A DNA stretch of 64,000 nucleotides from Staphylococcus sp. IVB6214 (GCF_025558585.1 NZ_CP094723.1:496001-560000); one strand, 5' to 3'. Counted from the stretch's first letter, positions 30,368-39,533 are shown. Made by a program: numbers and translations. The notes: generated by a model from the sequence alone, not told the origin.

Positions 30368-30666
30368 TTCCTTTCCAATTCCTTGTACTTTTTTAAAATA
30401 TCTATTTCGGCTTGATTTCTTCTATTCTTTAACTTTAATTGTTCCAGTTCAGAAAGTTCCACTAATCCTTTATTATAGGAGTATTGTTTGCCTACTTGTT
30501 GACTAAATCGATATGTTTCACCCTTTCTATACCATCTCCACCATGTTTTTACCTGTGTGCTATTTCTAATATTTAATTCACACATAATTTCTTTAGTTGT
30601 ATAACCTTCTGCTTTCATCTTCACTGCTTTAAACTTTGTTTCAACTGAATACGCCACTCTGCGCAT
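30352..30666 (-). CDS. IS3-family transposase OrfA (helix-turn-helix subunit)
   Basis: 104 residues. The N-terminal helix-turn-helix (YSVETKFKAVKMKAEGYTTKEIMCELNIRNSTQVKTWWRWY) binds the IS ends and a C-terminal leucine zipper (ELEQLKLKNRRNQAEIDILKKY) mediates pairing. GGAGGTG lies upstream of the ATG. The slippery AAAAAAG is in LKK near its end. Confidence 0.92.
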   Translation of the reverse strand: MRRVAYSVETKFKAVKMKAEGYTTKEIMCELNIRNSTQVKTWWRWYRKGETYRFSQQVGKQYSYNKGLVELSELEQLKLKNRRNQAEIDILKKYKELERKWYLK

Positions 30667-30732
30667 AGAAAAAACACCTCCGTAAATTCATTTTAACTGA
30701 ATTCAACGAAAGTGTTTTTATAAAGTTCCCAC

Positions 30733-30957
30733 TATATGGGGTCAGCTCAATTCTTAGTCGGTGTTGGTTTGATATTAGTGGTGAAACTGATTGGCTATGT
30801 ACCACCTAATCCACGTATATTTAATATAGTTGATCATATTACATTCACACACTTTTTTGAAAATCGTATTTTTGATAACTGGCTCATGTTCGCCTTTCTA
30901 TTTGCGATTGTTATAACAGTTCTAGATATGACTTCAGATATAGTTAAAAATAAATAG
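30733..30957 (+). pseudogene. 3' part of an IS-interrupted small membrane-protein gene
   Basis: From the IS end the frame reads MGSAQFLVGVGLILVVKLIG and continues to KNK at 30957, with two hydrophobic segments (about residues 5-20 and 48-62). There is no ribosome site before the ATG at 30736 because the IS ends five bases upstream, so it is probably a remnant. I do not recognise the family. Confidence 0.55.
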
Positions 30958-30962
30958 TTTAA

Positions 30963-31006
30963 AAAATGGGTATGCTGATCTTAAAAGTGATCGACATACC
31001 CATTTT
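30963..31006. terminator. Bidirectional terminator
   Basis: AAAATGGGTATG (30963-30974) pairs with CATACCCATTTT (30995-31006), with a further inner GATC/GATC pairing. It ends the interrupted gene and the converging ohr-type gene. Confidence 0.9.
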
Positions 31007-31014
31007 CAATATGA

Positions 31015-31434
31015 TTATTCTACAACTTCTACACTTAATGCGACGTCAACATTACCGTTAATCGCTTTTGAGTAAGGGCAAAATTCGTGTGCTTATTGAA
31101 GAGATTTTTCAGCGTCTTCTTGGCTCATATTCTTAACTTTTGCGTGGATATCCACTTCAAGTTTTGGACTTTCAGCTTCAGCATCATCCACTAAACGAAC
31201 TGTAATAGCTACAACAGGTTCTGCTTTGCGGAATTTGTTGCGTTTAAGAATGAGATCGAATGCACCGTTAAAGCATGATGCATAACCTGCAGCGAATAAT
31301 TGCTCAGGATTTGTTGAATCTGTATCAGTATTATCTGGTGGTGTGATTTGTAAATCTAATGCTTTATCATCAGTTTGAACGGTACCTTTACGGCCACCTG
31401 TGTTAGTTGCAGTTGTTTCATAAATAATTGACAT
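31015..31434 (-). pseudogene. Ohr/OsmC-type organic hydroperoxide reductase gene broken by an in-frame TAA
   Basis: The start at 31434 (AAGGAGG 8 bases upstream) opens an Ohr-type protein with [19 protein letters not shown], containing the first catalytic Cys. A TAA at 31095-31093 ends it after 113 residues, but the same frame continues as AHEFCPYSKAINGNVDVALS to a second TAA at 31017-31015, giving the normal length of about 139 residues. The lost segment carries the second active-site Cys (FCPYS), so the truncated protein should lack thiol peroxidase activity. A single base change (for example CAA or AAA to TAA) would explain it. Confidence 0.85.
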
Positions 31435-31568
31435 AATTGATGCCTCCTTCAAATGTTCTTACATTATACTATCGATTTGTTATGATTCAAATAATTTAGC
31501 TTTTCAAATCAGAAAATATACGATATAGTAACTTTATTCTGAAAAAACTGATAATTAAGGGTGATGTT

Positions 31569-32573
31569 ATGAAGAAGATTAAAGTATTTGATGTCAGAGT
31601 GGATGAACAAGCGGCGCTGAAACAATGGATTGAAAACCATGAAGGTGAAGTAGAAGTTGTGTTAACAGAAGATAGTCTAGAAGGAGAACATCTTGAACAA
31701 CTTGAAGATATTGACGGTATTACAATCTCTCAAACAACAACATTTGATCCGAATCATTTTAAAGTACTTGCGGACAACGGTATTTATCATATTGCACAAC
31801 GTTCTGCTGGATTTGATATGTATGATTTGCCGGCAGCGAATGAAGCGGGCATAAAAATCTCTAACGTTCCAAGTTACTCACCGCAATCGATTGCTGAGTT
31901 TGCTGTGACGAGAACATTAGCATTGGTGCGTCACACCGATCGCATTGATCGAAATGTTGCTGTTCAAGATTTTACATGGGATTTGGACGTACAAGGTCGC
32001 ACGATTGAGTCGCTGAAGGTGGGTGTGCTTGGAACAGGACGTATCGGCAGTCGTGTGGCAAAGATATTCAAGGGTTTTGGAGCCCAAGTGTTTGCATATG
32101 ATTTGGCACCGAATCCAGACCTAGAAAATATACTTACTTATGTTGACTCATTGGAAGCGTTAGTGAAAGATGTCGATGTATTGACGTTACATATTCCGGG
32201 TTCACCTGAGAATAAGTATGTTGTCAATGAGTCGGTGCTAAACCAAGCCAAGCCAGGATTACTTGTAATTAATACAGCGCGTGGAATTGTATTGGAGACA
32301 GATGCACTAATTCGTAAGTTAGATGATGGAACGGTTGCAGCAGCAGCGCTCGATACGTATGAAAATGAAGGCCCTTACTTCAAAAATGACTGGACGAATC
32401 AACCTTTAGAAGATCCAGTACTTAGCCATTTGTTGGAGCGAGATGATGTGTTAATCTCACCACATGTCGCATTTTATACAGATGAAGCAGTGCAAAACTT
32501 AGTTGATATCCCACTGGATGACGTATTATCATATATTAAGACTCAGACAGCAGATCATATAGTCAATCCATAG
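31569..32573 (+). CDS. ldhD: D-lactate dehydrogenase / D-2-hydroxyacid dehydrogenase
   Basis: A 334-residue D-isomer-specific dehydrogenase. The NAD loop is VGVLGTGRIGSRVAKIF (about 149-165); catalytic Arg is in NTARGIV, Glu in DTYENEG and His in ISPHVAFYTDEA. AQRSAGFDMYDL and FTNDW-like YFKNDWTNQP are specific to D-lactate dehydrogenases. It reduces pyruvate to D-lactate in fermentation. aroD follows after 18 bases. Confidence 0.9.
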   Translation: MKKIKVFDVRVDEQAALKQWIENHEGEVEVVLTEDSLEGEHLEQLEDIDGITISQTTTFDPNHFKVLADNGIYHIAQRSAGFDMYDLPAANEAGIKISNVPSYSPQSIAEFAVTRTLALVRHTDRIDRNVAVQDFTWDLDVQGRTIESLKVGVLGTGRIGSRVAKIFKGFGAQVFAYDLAPNPDLENILTYVDSLEALVKDVDVLTLHIPGSPENKYVVNESVLNQAKPGLLVINTARGIVLETDALIRKLDDGTVAAAALDTYENEGPYFKNDWTNQPLEDPVLSHLLERDDVLISPHVAFYTDEAVQNLVDIPLDDVLSYIKTQTADHIVNP

Positions 32574-32591
32574 ATAGAAAAGGTGAATGAA

Positions 32592-33302
32592 GTGAAATCT
32601 CAAATAGTTGCTAGTCTCATGCCGAAATCACAGTGCTTAACGGCACAAGATCTAGAAATGGTCGATGAAAATATGATGTATTTTCATATTTTGGAACTGC
32701 GCATTGATGCGATGCCGAATTGTGATATTGAGGCGGTTCGACAAATGATCACAGCACTCAAAAACATCGGTGGATCATTCCAAATACTTGTCACATATCG
32801 TACCAAGTCTCAAGGTGGAGCGGGTAGTTTGGATGAGAGAGCATATCAGCAATTGTTAATTGATTTGAGTGAGATTTCTCAAATTGATTGGATAGATGTG
32901 GAATGGACACCTGAAGTGAATCGCACAGAAGCTTGTCGTAAAATTTTGTCACACGGGGCGATGATTGTGGCTTCATATCATAACTTTCATGAGACGCCAT
33001 CTGTTGATGTGATGAAAAAAACCTATTTTCATTTATCTCAAATGGGTGCAAGTCATTTGAAAATCGCAGTTATGCCACAAAGTCGAGAAGACGTTCTTCG
33101 TGTATTACAAGCTGTCGCAGAAGCGAGCGATGCGCTCACACAATGGGTAACAGGTATTGCTATGTCTCATTTAGGACTCATTACGCGTACAGCACAATCT
33201 ACCTTTGGCGGTTGTTTATCGTTTGGTGCATTGGAAGAAGCAGTCGCACCCGGTCAAATCTCAGTAAAACAACTCTTTGAAGCGGTTAAGCTATACGATT
33301 GA
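32592..33302 (+). CDS. aroD: 3-dehydroquinate dehydratase, type I
   Basis: A 236-residue type I enzyme of the shikimate pathway. ILELRIDA, LVTYRTKSQGG, VASYHNFHETP (catalytic His), HLKIAVMP (Schiff-base Lys) and AMSHLGLITRTA (substrate Arg) are all present. Start: GTG at 32592 is preferred over GTG at 32583 because AAAAGGTGA precedes it and the N-terminus then matches relatives. It shares a transcript with ldhD, which is metabolically unrelated. Confidence 0.92.
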   Translation: MKSQIVASLMPKSQCLTAQDLEMVDENMMYFHILELRIDAMPNCDIEAVRQMITALKNIGGSFQILVTYRTKSQGGAGSLDERAYQQLLIDLSEISQIDWIDVEWTPEVNRTEACRKILSHGAMIVASYHNFHETPSVDVMKKTYFHLSQMGASHLKIAVMPQSREDVLRVLQAVAEASDALTQWVTGIAMSHLGLITRTAQSTFGGCLSFGALEEAVAPGQISVKQLFEAVKLYD

Positions 33303-33367
33303 TTAGTTCCGGAAAATTGCGTATAATTGATAATAATTATCAATAAATCTATAAGGGGTAGATAGAG

Positions 33368-33916
33368 ATGGAACTTCAAGACGCTATAAAAAATCGTAGA
33401 AGTATCAAGAAGTTCAAACACGATATGCATATCGATGAAGCTGCAGTACACCAAGCAATTACCGATGCTGCAGATGCACCGAATCATGGTATGCGTGAAC
33501 CGTGGCGTACAGTTTATGTACCGAAGCATAAACTTGGCGAGATGAGCCGAGAAATTTCTCGTTATGCTTTTCCAAGGGAGCCTGAGAAGCAGCAGAGTCA
33601 TTATGATGCGGTGACGAACCTTGGTGGTTTTGTCGCAATGATTATGAAGTGTGATGCACGGCAACGTGAAGAAAATGAGAATTATCTTGCCGTTGGGGCA
33701 TTTGCACAGAATTTATTATTATTGCTTTATGAACAAGGCATCGGAACATGTTGGAAAACGCCACAATATATTTTCAACCCGAAAGTGCGCCAAGCATTTG
33801 GCGTCCTACCTGATGAGCGTTTAGTAGGGTTCATTTATTTAACCGATCTCAAGGAAGAAGATAAGATGAAGAAGTGTGAAAGAAAAAACAGAGGTCTTAT
33901 CACAGACTTTATTTAA
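33368..33916 (+). CDS. Nitroreductase family protein
   Basis: A 182-residue FMN-dependent nitroreductase of the small YdjA-like type. The phosphate-binding NRRSIKKF (residues 8-15), DAPNHGMREPWR and the C-terminal GFIYLTD are typical. It reduces nitro-compounds or quinones; the natural substrate is unknown. TAAGGGG lies before the ATG. It converges with the thioredoxin-like gene and shares a 17-bp terminator stem. Confidence 0.87.
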   Translation: MELQDAIKNRRSIKKFKHDMHIDEAAVHQAITDAADAPNHGMREPWRTVYVPKHKLGEMSREISRYAFPREPEKQQSHYDAVTNLGGFVAMIMKCDARQREENENYLAVGAFAQNLLLLLYEQGIGTCWKTPQYIFNPKVRQAFGVLPDERLVGFIYLTDLKEEDKMKKCERKNRGLITDFI

Positions 33917-33963
33917 AAATAACGCGTATGAAATTGGATTCGCCCGTTTCATACGCGTTATTT
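33917..33963. terminator. Bidirectional terminator
   Basis: AAATAACGCGTATGAAA (33917-33933) pairs perfectly with TTTCATACGCGTTATTT (33947-33963). Confidence 0.93.
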
Positions 33964-33971
33964 TAATACAT

Positions 33972-34295
33972 CTATTTACCAAAACTTTCAGCTAAGAATG
34001 ACTCAACTTGTTCAGGTGATTTTGCGTTTGCAGAATGTAAGTGGTGAAGTTTTTCACCGTTTTGGAAGATTAAAATACTTGGAATACCCATTACTTCGTG
34101 CTCGGTAGCAGCTTCTTCTACTTCATCACGATCTACAACGTACCATGTGTAGTCATTATATTTTTCAACAATCGGATCAATCCACATATCCATTACTTTA
34201 CAATCAGGGCACCAGCCTGCTTCAAATTTAACGATGACTGGTTCCGCACTTTGGATGACCTCGTTGAATTGTGTCGTATCTTTAATTGCTTGCAT
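33972..34295 (-). CDS. Thioredoxin-family protein (WCPDC motif)
   Basis: A 107-residue single thioredoxin fold with the active site GWCPDCK (about residues 27-33) and cis-Pro in MGIPSILIF. The CPDC dipeptide differs from the CGPC of TrxA, so it is probably a specialised thiol oxidoreductase. GAGGAGG precedes the ATG at 34295. Confidence 0.88.
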   Translation of the reverse strand: MQAIKDTTQFNEVIQSAEPVIVKFEAGWCPDCKVMDMWIDPIVEKYNDYTWYVVDRDEVEEAATEHEVMGIPSILIFQNGEKLHHLHSANAKSPEQVESFLAESFGK

Positions 34296-34488
34296 GAAAA
34301 TACCTCCTCTTATTGTTTCGTAACGTTATTATATCGAATTTGTAAGTGGAAGTCATTCAAATTGCAATGTGTACGATGACTGATACAAATGTATTTTGTA
34401 CAATGTAACTGAACAAAATTTTATAAAAAAGAGCAATATTTTTAAATGTTTGTTATATTTAAGTTATATGATTACTGGAGGTATGTAT

Positions 34489-34842
34489 ATGATCAAGTTT
34501 TATCAATATAAAAATTGCACAACATGCAAAAAAGCAGCAAAATTTTTAACGGAACAAGGTGTGAGCTTTGAACCGATTGATATTATTCAGCATAATCCAA
34601 CAAAAGAAGAATTTGAAAAAATTGTGGCATCAACAGGTATAGAAGTAAAAAAACTATTCAACACGCATGGTGCAAAATATCGTGAATTAAACTTAAAAGA
34701 TAAACTTGCAGATATGTCTGATGACGAGAAACTGGCATTGTTAGCAACAGATGGCATGCTTGTTAAACGTCCATTAGCAGTTTCTGGAGATAAAATTACT
34801 GTTGGATTTAAAGAAGAAACGTATCGCGATACATGGCTTTAA
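34489..34842 (+). CDS. ArsC/Spx-family protein (YusI/YffB-like)
   Basis: A 117-residue protein with the N-terminal CTTCKKA motif (Cys10 and Cys13) of the ArsC/Spx fold and LVKRPLAVSGDK near the C-terminus, which holds the conserved RP. It lacks evident RNA-polymerase-binding features and is closer to YusI-type proteins than to Spx itself. GGAGG lies 7 bases before ATG 34489; upstream in-frame codons are not conserved. gcvH follows after 69 bases. Confidence 0.85.
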   Translation: MIKFYQYKNCTTCKKAAKFLTEQGVSFEPIDIIQHNPTKEEFEKIVASTGIEVKKLFNTHGAKYRELNLKDKLADMSDDEKLALLATDGMLVKRPLAVSGDKITVGFKEETYRDTWL

Positions 34843-34911
34843 GAAAATAGTTGATAGAAAGTCTGCAATGTGTCAGAATAAATATAACATTAACAATTGG
34901 AGGGGATTCAA

Positions 34912-35292
34912 GTGGCAGTGCCAAGTAATTTAAAGTATTCAAAAGAGCATGAATGGGTAAAAGTAGAAGGTAATACAGCAATCATCGGTATTACAGACTT
35001 CGCACAAAATGAATTAGGCGATATCGTATTCGTTGAGCTTCCTGAAGTTGACGATGAAGTATCAGAAGGCGATACATTCGGTAGCGTAGAATCTGTAAAA
35101 ACAGTTTCTGAACTATATTCTCCTGTTTCAGGAAAAGTTGTTGAAGTGAATGAAAACTTAGAAGATGAACCAGAAGCTGTCAACGAATCACCATACGAAA
35201 ATGCATGGATGGTAAAAGTAGAATTATCAGACGAAAGTGAGTTAGAAGCATTATTAGATGCAGCTGCTTACGAAGAAATGATTGGTGAATAA
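34912..35292 (+). CDS. gcvH: Glycine cleavage system H protein
   Basis: A 126-residue H protein; the lipoylated Lys is in [19 protein letters not shown]. It shuttles the aminomethyl group in glycine cleavage, and in staphylococci GcvH is also the carrier from which lipoate is distributed. GTG at 34912 follows GGAGGGG. lipA lies about 19 kb downstream in this window. A terminator closes the gene. Confidence 0.96.
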   Translation: MAVPSNLKYSKEHEWVKVEGNTAIIGITDFAQNELGDIVFVELPEVDDEVSEGDTFGSVESVKTVSELYSPVSGKVVEVNENLEDEPEAVNESPYENAWMVKVELSDESELEALLDAAAYEEMIGE

Positions 35293-35300
35293 TGTATCAT

Positions 35301-35347
35301 AATCTCGAGATGAAGCTGTAATTTGCAGTTTCATTTCGAGATTTTTT
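35301..35347 (+). terminator. Terminator after gcvH
   Basis: AATCTCGA (35301-35308) pairs with TCGAGATT (35336-35343), with further inner pairing (GATGAAGCTG with CAGTTTCAT), followed by Ts. Confidence 0.88.
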
Positions 35348-35429
35348 GTGTAACAAGCCGATATAGTAGCATATCTTTGTGTAAGGTGCTACGCTCATCC
35401 TAGAATAATAAGGTGAAGGGTTGTACGAA

Positions 35430-35747
35430 ATGACACAGAATGATGCACAAGATGAGATGCTGACAAAACATTTCGATGAAGAGCTACATCTCATTTTTGG
35501 TTACACAACAATGTGTGGAACATGTAAAGTATCTGAACATATGTTGGATATTGTGAATGATATCTTGCAGTTACCTATAACAAAAATAAACTTAAATTAT
35601 TATCCAGAATTTAATCAAGAAAATAAGATTATGTCGGTTCCAATTCTGTTGATTATGCGTAAAGATCAAGAGATTGAGAGATTGTACGCTTTTCGATCAG
35701 TATCTTTTTTGTTAGAAAAGTTAAAAAAACTTATTGACGAATCTTGA
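35430..35747 (+). CDS. Thioredoxin-like protein (CGTC)
   Basis: A 105-residue protein with a thioredoxin-like N-terminal half, active site TTMCGTCKVSEHML, and cis-Pro in MSVPILLIM. The C-terminal helix is charged. ATG at 35430 follows GAAGGG by 9 bases. It sits between gcvH and the methionine transporter, where staphylococci carry such a gene; function unknown beyond thiol-disulfide exchange. Confidence 0.8.
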   Translation: MTQNDAQDEMLTKHFDEELHLIFGYTTMCGTCKVSEHMLDIVNDILQLPITKINLNYYPEFNQENKIMSVPILLIMRKDQEIERLYAFRSVSFLLEKLKKLIDES

Positions 35748-35785
35748 TTGCGATGGTATGATTTAAACAATTCAATATTCAGAAA

Positions 35786-35896
35786 ACTCTTATCCAGAGT
35801 GGTGGAGGGATGTGCCCTTTGAAGCCCGGCAACCGTCTAGTTATAGAAATGGTGCCAAGTCACATAAAGTTGTAAACAACTTTTGAAGATGAGAGA
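35786..35896 (+). promoter_or_regulatory. SAM-I (S-box) riboswitch aptamer
   Basis: The conserved elements appear in order: CTCTTATCCAGAGTGGTGGAGGGA, GCCC, TGAAGCCCGGCAACC, GGTGCCAA and the closing GATGAGAG (35888-35895) that pairs with the first stem. It binds S-adenosylmethionine and controls metNIQ downstream. Confidence 0.96.
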
Positions 35897-35912
35897 AAGG
35901 TATCTTTAACAC

Positions 35913-35955
35913 ATTGCCTTCTCTTTCATTAAAAAAAGAGAAGGCAATTTTTATT
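35913..35955 (+). terminator. Riboswitch-controlled terminator before metN
   Basis: ATTGCCTTCTCTTT (35913-35926) pairs with AAAGAGAAGGCAAT (35935-35948), followed by TTTTTATTT. With SAM bound, this hairpin stops transcription before metN. Confidence 0.94.
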
Positions 35956-35990
35956 TGGCGTAAGAGATGCTTAGCACAAGGAGGAGCAAT

Positions 35991-37019
35991 ATGATTGAGC
36001 TGAAAAATATTGTAAAAAAATACGAGAGCAAATCCAAATCTGTCACAGCAGTCGACCACGTCAATCTTAACATTGACAAGGGGACAATATACGGAATCAT
36101 TGGATTCTCTGGAGCAGGTAAAAGTACGTTAGTAAGACTATTCAACTACTTGGAAACACCGACTTCGGGCGATGTCATTATTGGTGGTGACAATATCGGT
36201 CAACTGAGTAAACAAGCATTGCGTCAGAAAAGACAAAAAGTGAGTATGATTTTCCAACACTTCAACTTACTTTGGTCGAGAACTGTTTTGGAAAATATTA
36301 AATTTCCACTTGAAATTGCAGGTGTCCCGAAAGCTGAAGCAACTGAAAAAGCCAAGTCACTGGTTGCACGTGTTGGTTTGGCTGGCAGAGAACATGCATA
36401 TCCATCAGAGTTGTCAGGTGGGCAAAAGCAACGTGTTGGGATTGCAAGAGCACTTGCCAACGATCCAGAAGTACTGTTATGTGATGAGGCGACAAGCGCA
36501 CTCGATCCGCAAACAACTGATGAAATTTTAGATTTACTCTTGCAGTTAAAGAAAGAGCAGAATCTTACAATTATTATCATCACACATGAAATGCACGTGA
36601 TTCGACGTGTTTGTGATGAAGTAGCTGTCATGGAAAATGGACGTGTCATTGAAGAAGGTAAGGTATCAGAAGTATTTGAAAATCCACAACATCAAGTGAC
36701 ACGACGTTTTGTACAAGAAGATTTACAGCCAGAACATGACTTCGAAAGTATAGCTAATGCATTACAACTTGAGAAAGATGATAAGGTCATCAAGTTAACA
36801 TTCTCAGGTGAAAATACGACACAACCAGTCGTTTCATATATTGCAAGAAAACATAATGTAACTGTGAACATTTTAGAAGGTAATATCAAGCAAGCCAAAA
36901 CGGGAGCGGCAGGATTTTTACTCCTACATATCCCGGCTATTTCACAGGAAAACTTTAATCATTTACAACATGATTTAGAGTTGCAAAACATTCAAGTTGA
37001 GGTGATTAAACATGGGTAA
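35991..37019 (+). CDS. metN: Methionine ABC transporter, ATP-binding protein
   Basis: A 342-residue ABC ATPase: Walker A GFSGAGKS (about 39-46), signature [15 protein letters not shown], Walker [13 protein letters not shown] and the H-loop His in IITHEMHV. The C-terminal 100 residues form the ACT-like NIL domain that inhibits uptake when methionine is bound. AGGAGGAG precedes ATG 35991. The start of metI overlaps its stop by 8 bases. Confidence 0.96.
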   Translation: MIELKNIVKKYESKSKSVTAVDHVNLNIDKGTIYGIIGFSGAGKSTLVRLFNYLETPTSGDVIIGGDNIGQLSKQALRQKRQKVSMIFQHFNLLWSRTVLENIKFPLEIAGVPKAEATEKAKSLVARVGLAGREHAYPSELSGGQKQRVGIARALANDPEVLLCDEATSALDPQTTDEILDLLLQLKKEQNLTIIIITHEMHVIRRVCDEVAVMENGRVIEEGKVSEVFENPQHQVTRRFVQEDLQPEHDFESIANALQLEKDDKVIKLTFSGENTTQPVVSYIARKHNVTVNILEGNIKQAKTGAAGFLLLHIPAISQENFNHLQHDLELQNIQVEVIKHG

Positions 37020-37707
37020 GAGTTTTAGTGAAATCTTGAATGAGATGATCACAATGCCGAATGTTCGTTGGCCAGAAGTTTGGATTGCAACGTATGAAAC
37101 ACTATATATGACTGTGATTTCAACAGTATTTTCATTTGTTTTAGGTTTGGTTCTAGGCGTTATTTTATTCTTAACGTCCAAGAGTAAGTCAAAGGCCGGA
37201 CGTGTTTTTTATAGCATCGTATCATTCTTTGTAAACTTATTCCGAGCTATTCCGTTCATCATTTTAATCTTACTTTTAATTCCGTTTACAAGCTTAATTC
37301 TTGGAACAATCAGTGGTCCAACAGGTGCGCTACCAGCGTTAATCATTGGTGCGTCACCATTCTACGGTCGACTTGTCGAAATTGCACTGAAAGAAATTGA
37401 TAAAGGTGTTATTGAAGCCGCACGATCAATGGGATCAAATACTTGGACAGTTATATTGAAAGTACTCATTCCAGAATCATTACCAGCATTGATTTCAGGT
37501 ATTACTGTAACAGCCATTGCATTGGTTGGTTCAACAGCGGTTGCCGGTGTTATCGGTGCAGGTGGATTAGGTAACTTAGCATATTTAACAGGTTTTACAC
37601 GTAACCAAAATGATGTCATCTTAGTTTCAACGATTTTAATTTTAATCATCGTTTTTGTAATTCAATTCTTAGGGGATTGGTTTACAAATAAAATAGATAA
37701 ACGATAA
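37012..37707 (+). CDS. metI: Methionine ABC transporter, permease
   Basis: A 231-residue permease with about five membrane helices and the coupling motif [22 protein letters not shown] facing MetN. It overlaps metN by 8 bases and is followed 23 bases later by the first metQ. In staphylococcal annotations it is also called metP. Confidence 0.95.
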   Translation: MGKSFSEILNEMITMPNVRWPEVWIATYETLYMTVISTVFSFVLGLVLGVILFLTSKSKSKAGRVFYSIVSFFVNLFRAIPFIILILLLIPFTSLILGTISGPTGALPALIIGASPFYGRLVEIALKEIDKGVIEAARSMGSNTWTVILKVLIPESLPALISGITVTAIALVGSTAVAGVIGAGGLGNLAYLTGFTRNQNDVILVSTILILIIVFVIQFLGDWFTNKIDKR

Positions 37708-37730
37708 TTTATAAAAAGGAGCATATAATC

Positions 37731-38546
37731 ATGAAAAGAATTTTATCCATTGCATTAGTTCTTGTTTTAGCAGTCGCACTTGCTGCATGTGGTAACAAAG
37801 AAGACAAAAATGATAAGAAAGTTGTTGTAGGTGCATCTCCTGCGCCGCATGCAGAAATTCTTGAAAAAGCAAAACCGTTGTTAAAAGACAAAGGTTATGA
37901 CTTAGAAGTAAAAGTAATCAATGACTATACAACACCTAACAAATTGTTAGATGCGGGAGAACTTGATGCAAACTTCTTCCAACACACACCATACTTAGAT
38001 ACTGAAAAGAAAGACAAAAAGTACAAAATCGAATCAGCAGGTAACGTTCACTTAGAACCAATGGCTGTGTATTCTCAAAAATATAAAAGCTTAAAAGAAT
38101 TACCAGATGGGGCGGAAATTTTCGTTTCTAACAACCCAGCTGAACAAGGCCGTTTCTTGAAATTCTTCGTTGATGAAGGCTTAATCAAAATTAAAGATGG
38201 CGTTAAGATCCAAGACGCAACTTTTGATGACATTGTAGAAAACAAAAAAGACATTAAATTCAACAACAAACAAGCTGCAGAGTTTTTACCAAAAACTTAC
38301 CAAAATAATGAGGGTGACGCAGTTATCATCAACTCAAACTACGCGATTGAGCAAAAGTTAAACCCACAAAAAGACTCTATCGCAGTTGAAAAGAGTGAAG
38401 ACAACCCGTATGCTAACTTAATCGCAGTTCAAGAAGGACATAAAGATGATGCGAAAATCAAAGCATTAATTGAAGTTTTACAATCAAAAGACATCCAAGA
38501 CTTTATCAACAAGAAATATGATGGTGCCGTAACACCAGCAAAATAA
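37731..38546 (+). CDS. metQ: Methionine-binding lipoprotein MetQ, copy 1
   Basis: A 271-residue NlpA-family lipoprotein; the lipobox LAAC places the lipidated Cys at residue 20. The mature part has the ASPAPHAEIL, NDYTTPNKLLD.GELDANFFQHTPYL and FVSNNP motifs of methionine-binding proteins. AAAAGGAG precedes the ATG. It is in the metNI operon but is followed by a terminator-like hairpin, with two further copies downstream. Confidence 0.95.
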   Translation: MKRILSIALVLVLAVALAACGNKEDKNDKKVVVGASPAPHAEILEKAKPLLKDKGYDLEVKVINDYTTPNKLLDAGELDANFFQHTPYLDTEKKDKKYKIESAGNVHLEPMAVYSQKYKSLKELPDGAEIFVSNNPAEQGRFLKFFVDEGLIKIKDGVKIQDATFDDIVENKKDIKFNNKQAAEFLPKTYQNNEGDAVIINSNYAIEQKLNPQKDSIAVEKSEDNPYANLIAVQEGHKDDAKIKALIEVLQSKDIQDFINKKYDGAVTPAK

Positions 38547-38570
38547 GCGTAACTTTGAGAATTTAATAAT

Positions 38571-38618
38571 AAGATGGGAGCATGCTATTGTCATGATAGC
38601 GTGACCCCGTCTTTTTTT
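38571..38618 (+). terminator. Hairpin between metQ copies 1 and 2
   Basis: AAGATGGG (38571-38578) pairs with CCCGTCTT (38606-38613) with one wobble, and GCTAT/ATAGC pair inside; seven Ts follow. It should limit read-through into copies 2 and 3. Confidence 0.8.
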
Positions 38619-38652
38619 ATCACTCAATTCAGAGTGGTAAGGGGGTATTCCA

Positions 38653-39477
38653 ATGAAAAAATTAAGACTATTCACACTATTAGTCGTTGCATTAGCAGTC
38701 ATATTAACAGCTTGTGGTCAACAAAAAGAGTCGTCAAAAGAAGATAAGAAAATTGTTGTTGCAGCATCTCCTGCGCCACATGCAGAAATCCTTGAAGAAG
38801 CCAAACCGTTATTAAAAGACAAAGGTTATGACTTAGAAGTAAAAATAATCAATGACTACACAACACCTAACAAATTGTTAGATGCAGGAGAGCTTGATGC
38901 AAACTTCTTCCAACACACACCATACTTAGAGACTGAAAAGAAAAATAAAAAATATAAAATCGAATCAGCAGGTAATGTTCACTTAGAACCAATGGCTGTG
39001 TATTCTCAAAAATATAAAAGCTTGAAAGACTTACCAAATGATGCAGAAATATTTGTTTCTAACAATCCATCTGAACAAGGTCGTTTCTTGAAATTCTTCG
39101 TTTATGAAGGCTTAATCAAGATTAAAGACGGCGTTAAAATCCAAGATGCAACTTTTGATGACATTGTAGAAAACAAGAAAGATATTAAGTTCAATAACAA
39201 ACAAGCTGGTGAGTTCTTAACAAAAACGTATCAAAATAATGAAGGTGATGCGGTAATCATTAACTCTAACTTTGCACTTGAGCAAAAATTAAATCCACAA
39301 AAAGATTCTATTGCAGTTGAAAACAGCAAAGATAATCCATATGCAAACTTAGTCGCAGTTCAAGAAGGACATAAAGACGATGCAAAAATCAAAGCATTAA
39401 TTGAAGTTTTACAATCAAAAGACATCCAAGATTTTATCAACAAGAAATATGACGGTGTCGTAACACCAGCTGAATAA
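38653..39477 (+). CDS. Methionine-binding lipoprotein MetQ, copy 2 (mosaic)
   Basis: A 274-residue NlpA-family lipoprotein (lipobox LTAC, Cys at 21). The signal peptide and first 40 residues are nearly identical to copy 3 (MKKLRLF.LLVVALA..LTACGQQKESS), while everything after ASPAPHAEIL is nearly identical to copy 1. The upstream DNA including the ribosome site also matches copy 3. Binding-site residues follow copy 1, so the ligand is probably the same. Confidence 0.92.
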   Translation: MKKLRLFTLLVVALAVILTACGQQKESSKEDKKIVVAASPAPHAEILEEAKPLLKDKGYDLEVKIINDYTTPNKLLDAGELDANFFQHTPYLETEKKNKKYKIESAGNVHLEPMAVYSQKYKSLKDLPNDAEIFVSNNPSEQGRFLKFFVYEGLIKIKDGVKIQDATFDDIVENKKDIKFNNKQAGEFLTKTYQNNEGDAVIINSNFALEQKLNPQKDSIAVENSKDNPYANLVAVQEGHKDDAKIKALIEVLQSKDIQDFINKKYDGVVTPAE

Positions 39478-39533
39478 ATATCGTTTTTTTATCATCAAAT
39501 TCAAAGTGGAGAAAATAAGGAAGGGGTATTCCA

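Larger units (their letters stand above)
29500..30731 (-). mobile_element. IS3-family insertion sequence (IS150-like), about 1232 bp
   Basis: Terminal inverted repeats are TGGGACTCACATAAAAACAC at the left and TGGGAACTTTATAAAAACAC (complement) at the right; they share TGGGA and ATAAAAACACTT. Inside are overlapping orfA and orfB on the minus strand, with an A-AAA-AAG slippery heptamer at 30394-30388 that lets orfA frameshift -1 into orfB. No convincing target duplication is seen: the flanks are ...TTAATA on the left and CTATAT... on the right. Confidence 0.9.

Noticed and set aside
29495..30737. ATA/TAT as a target duplication of the IS
   Set aside because: The bases adjoining the inverted repeats do not match when both ends are placed symmetrically; the short AT match can be chance.
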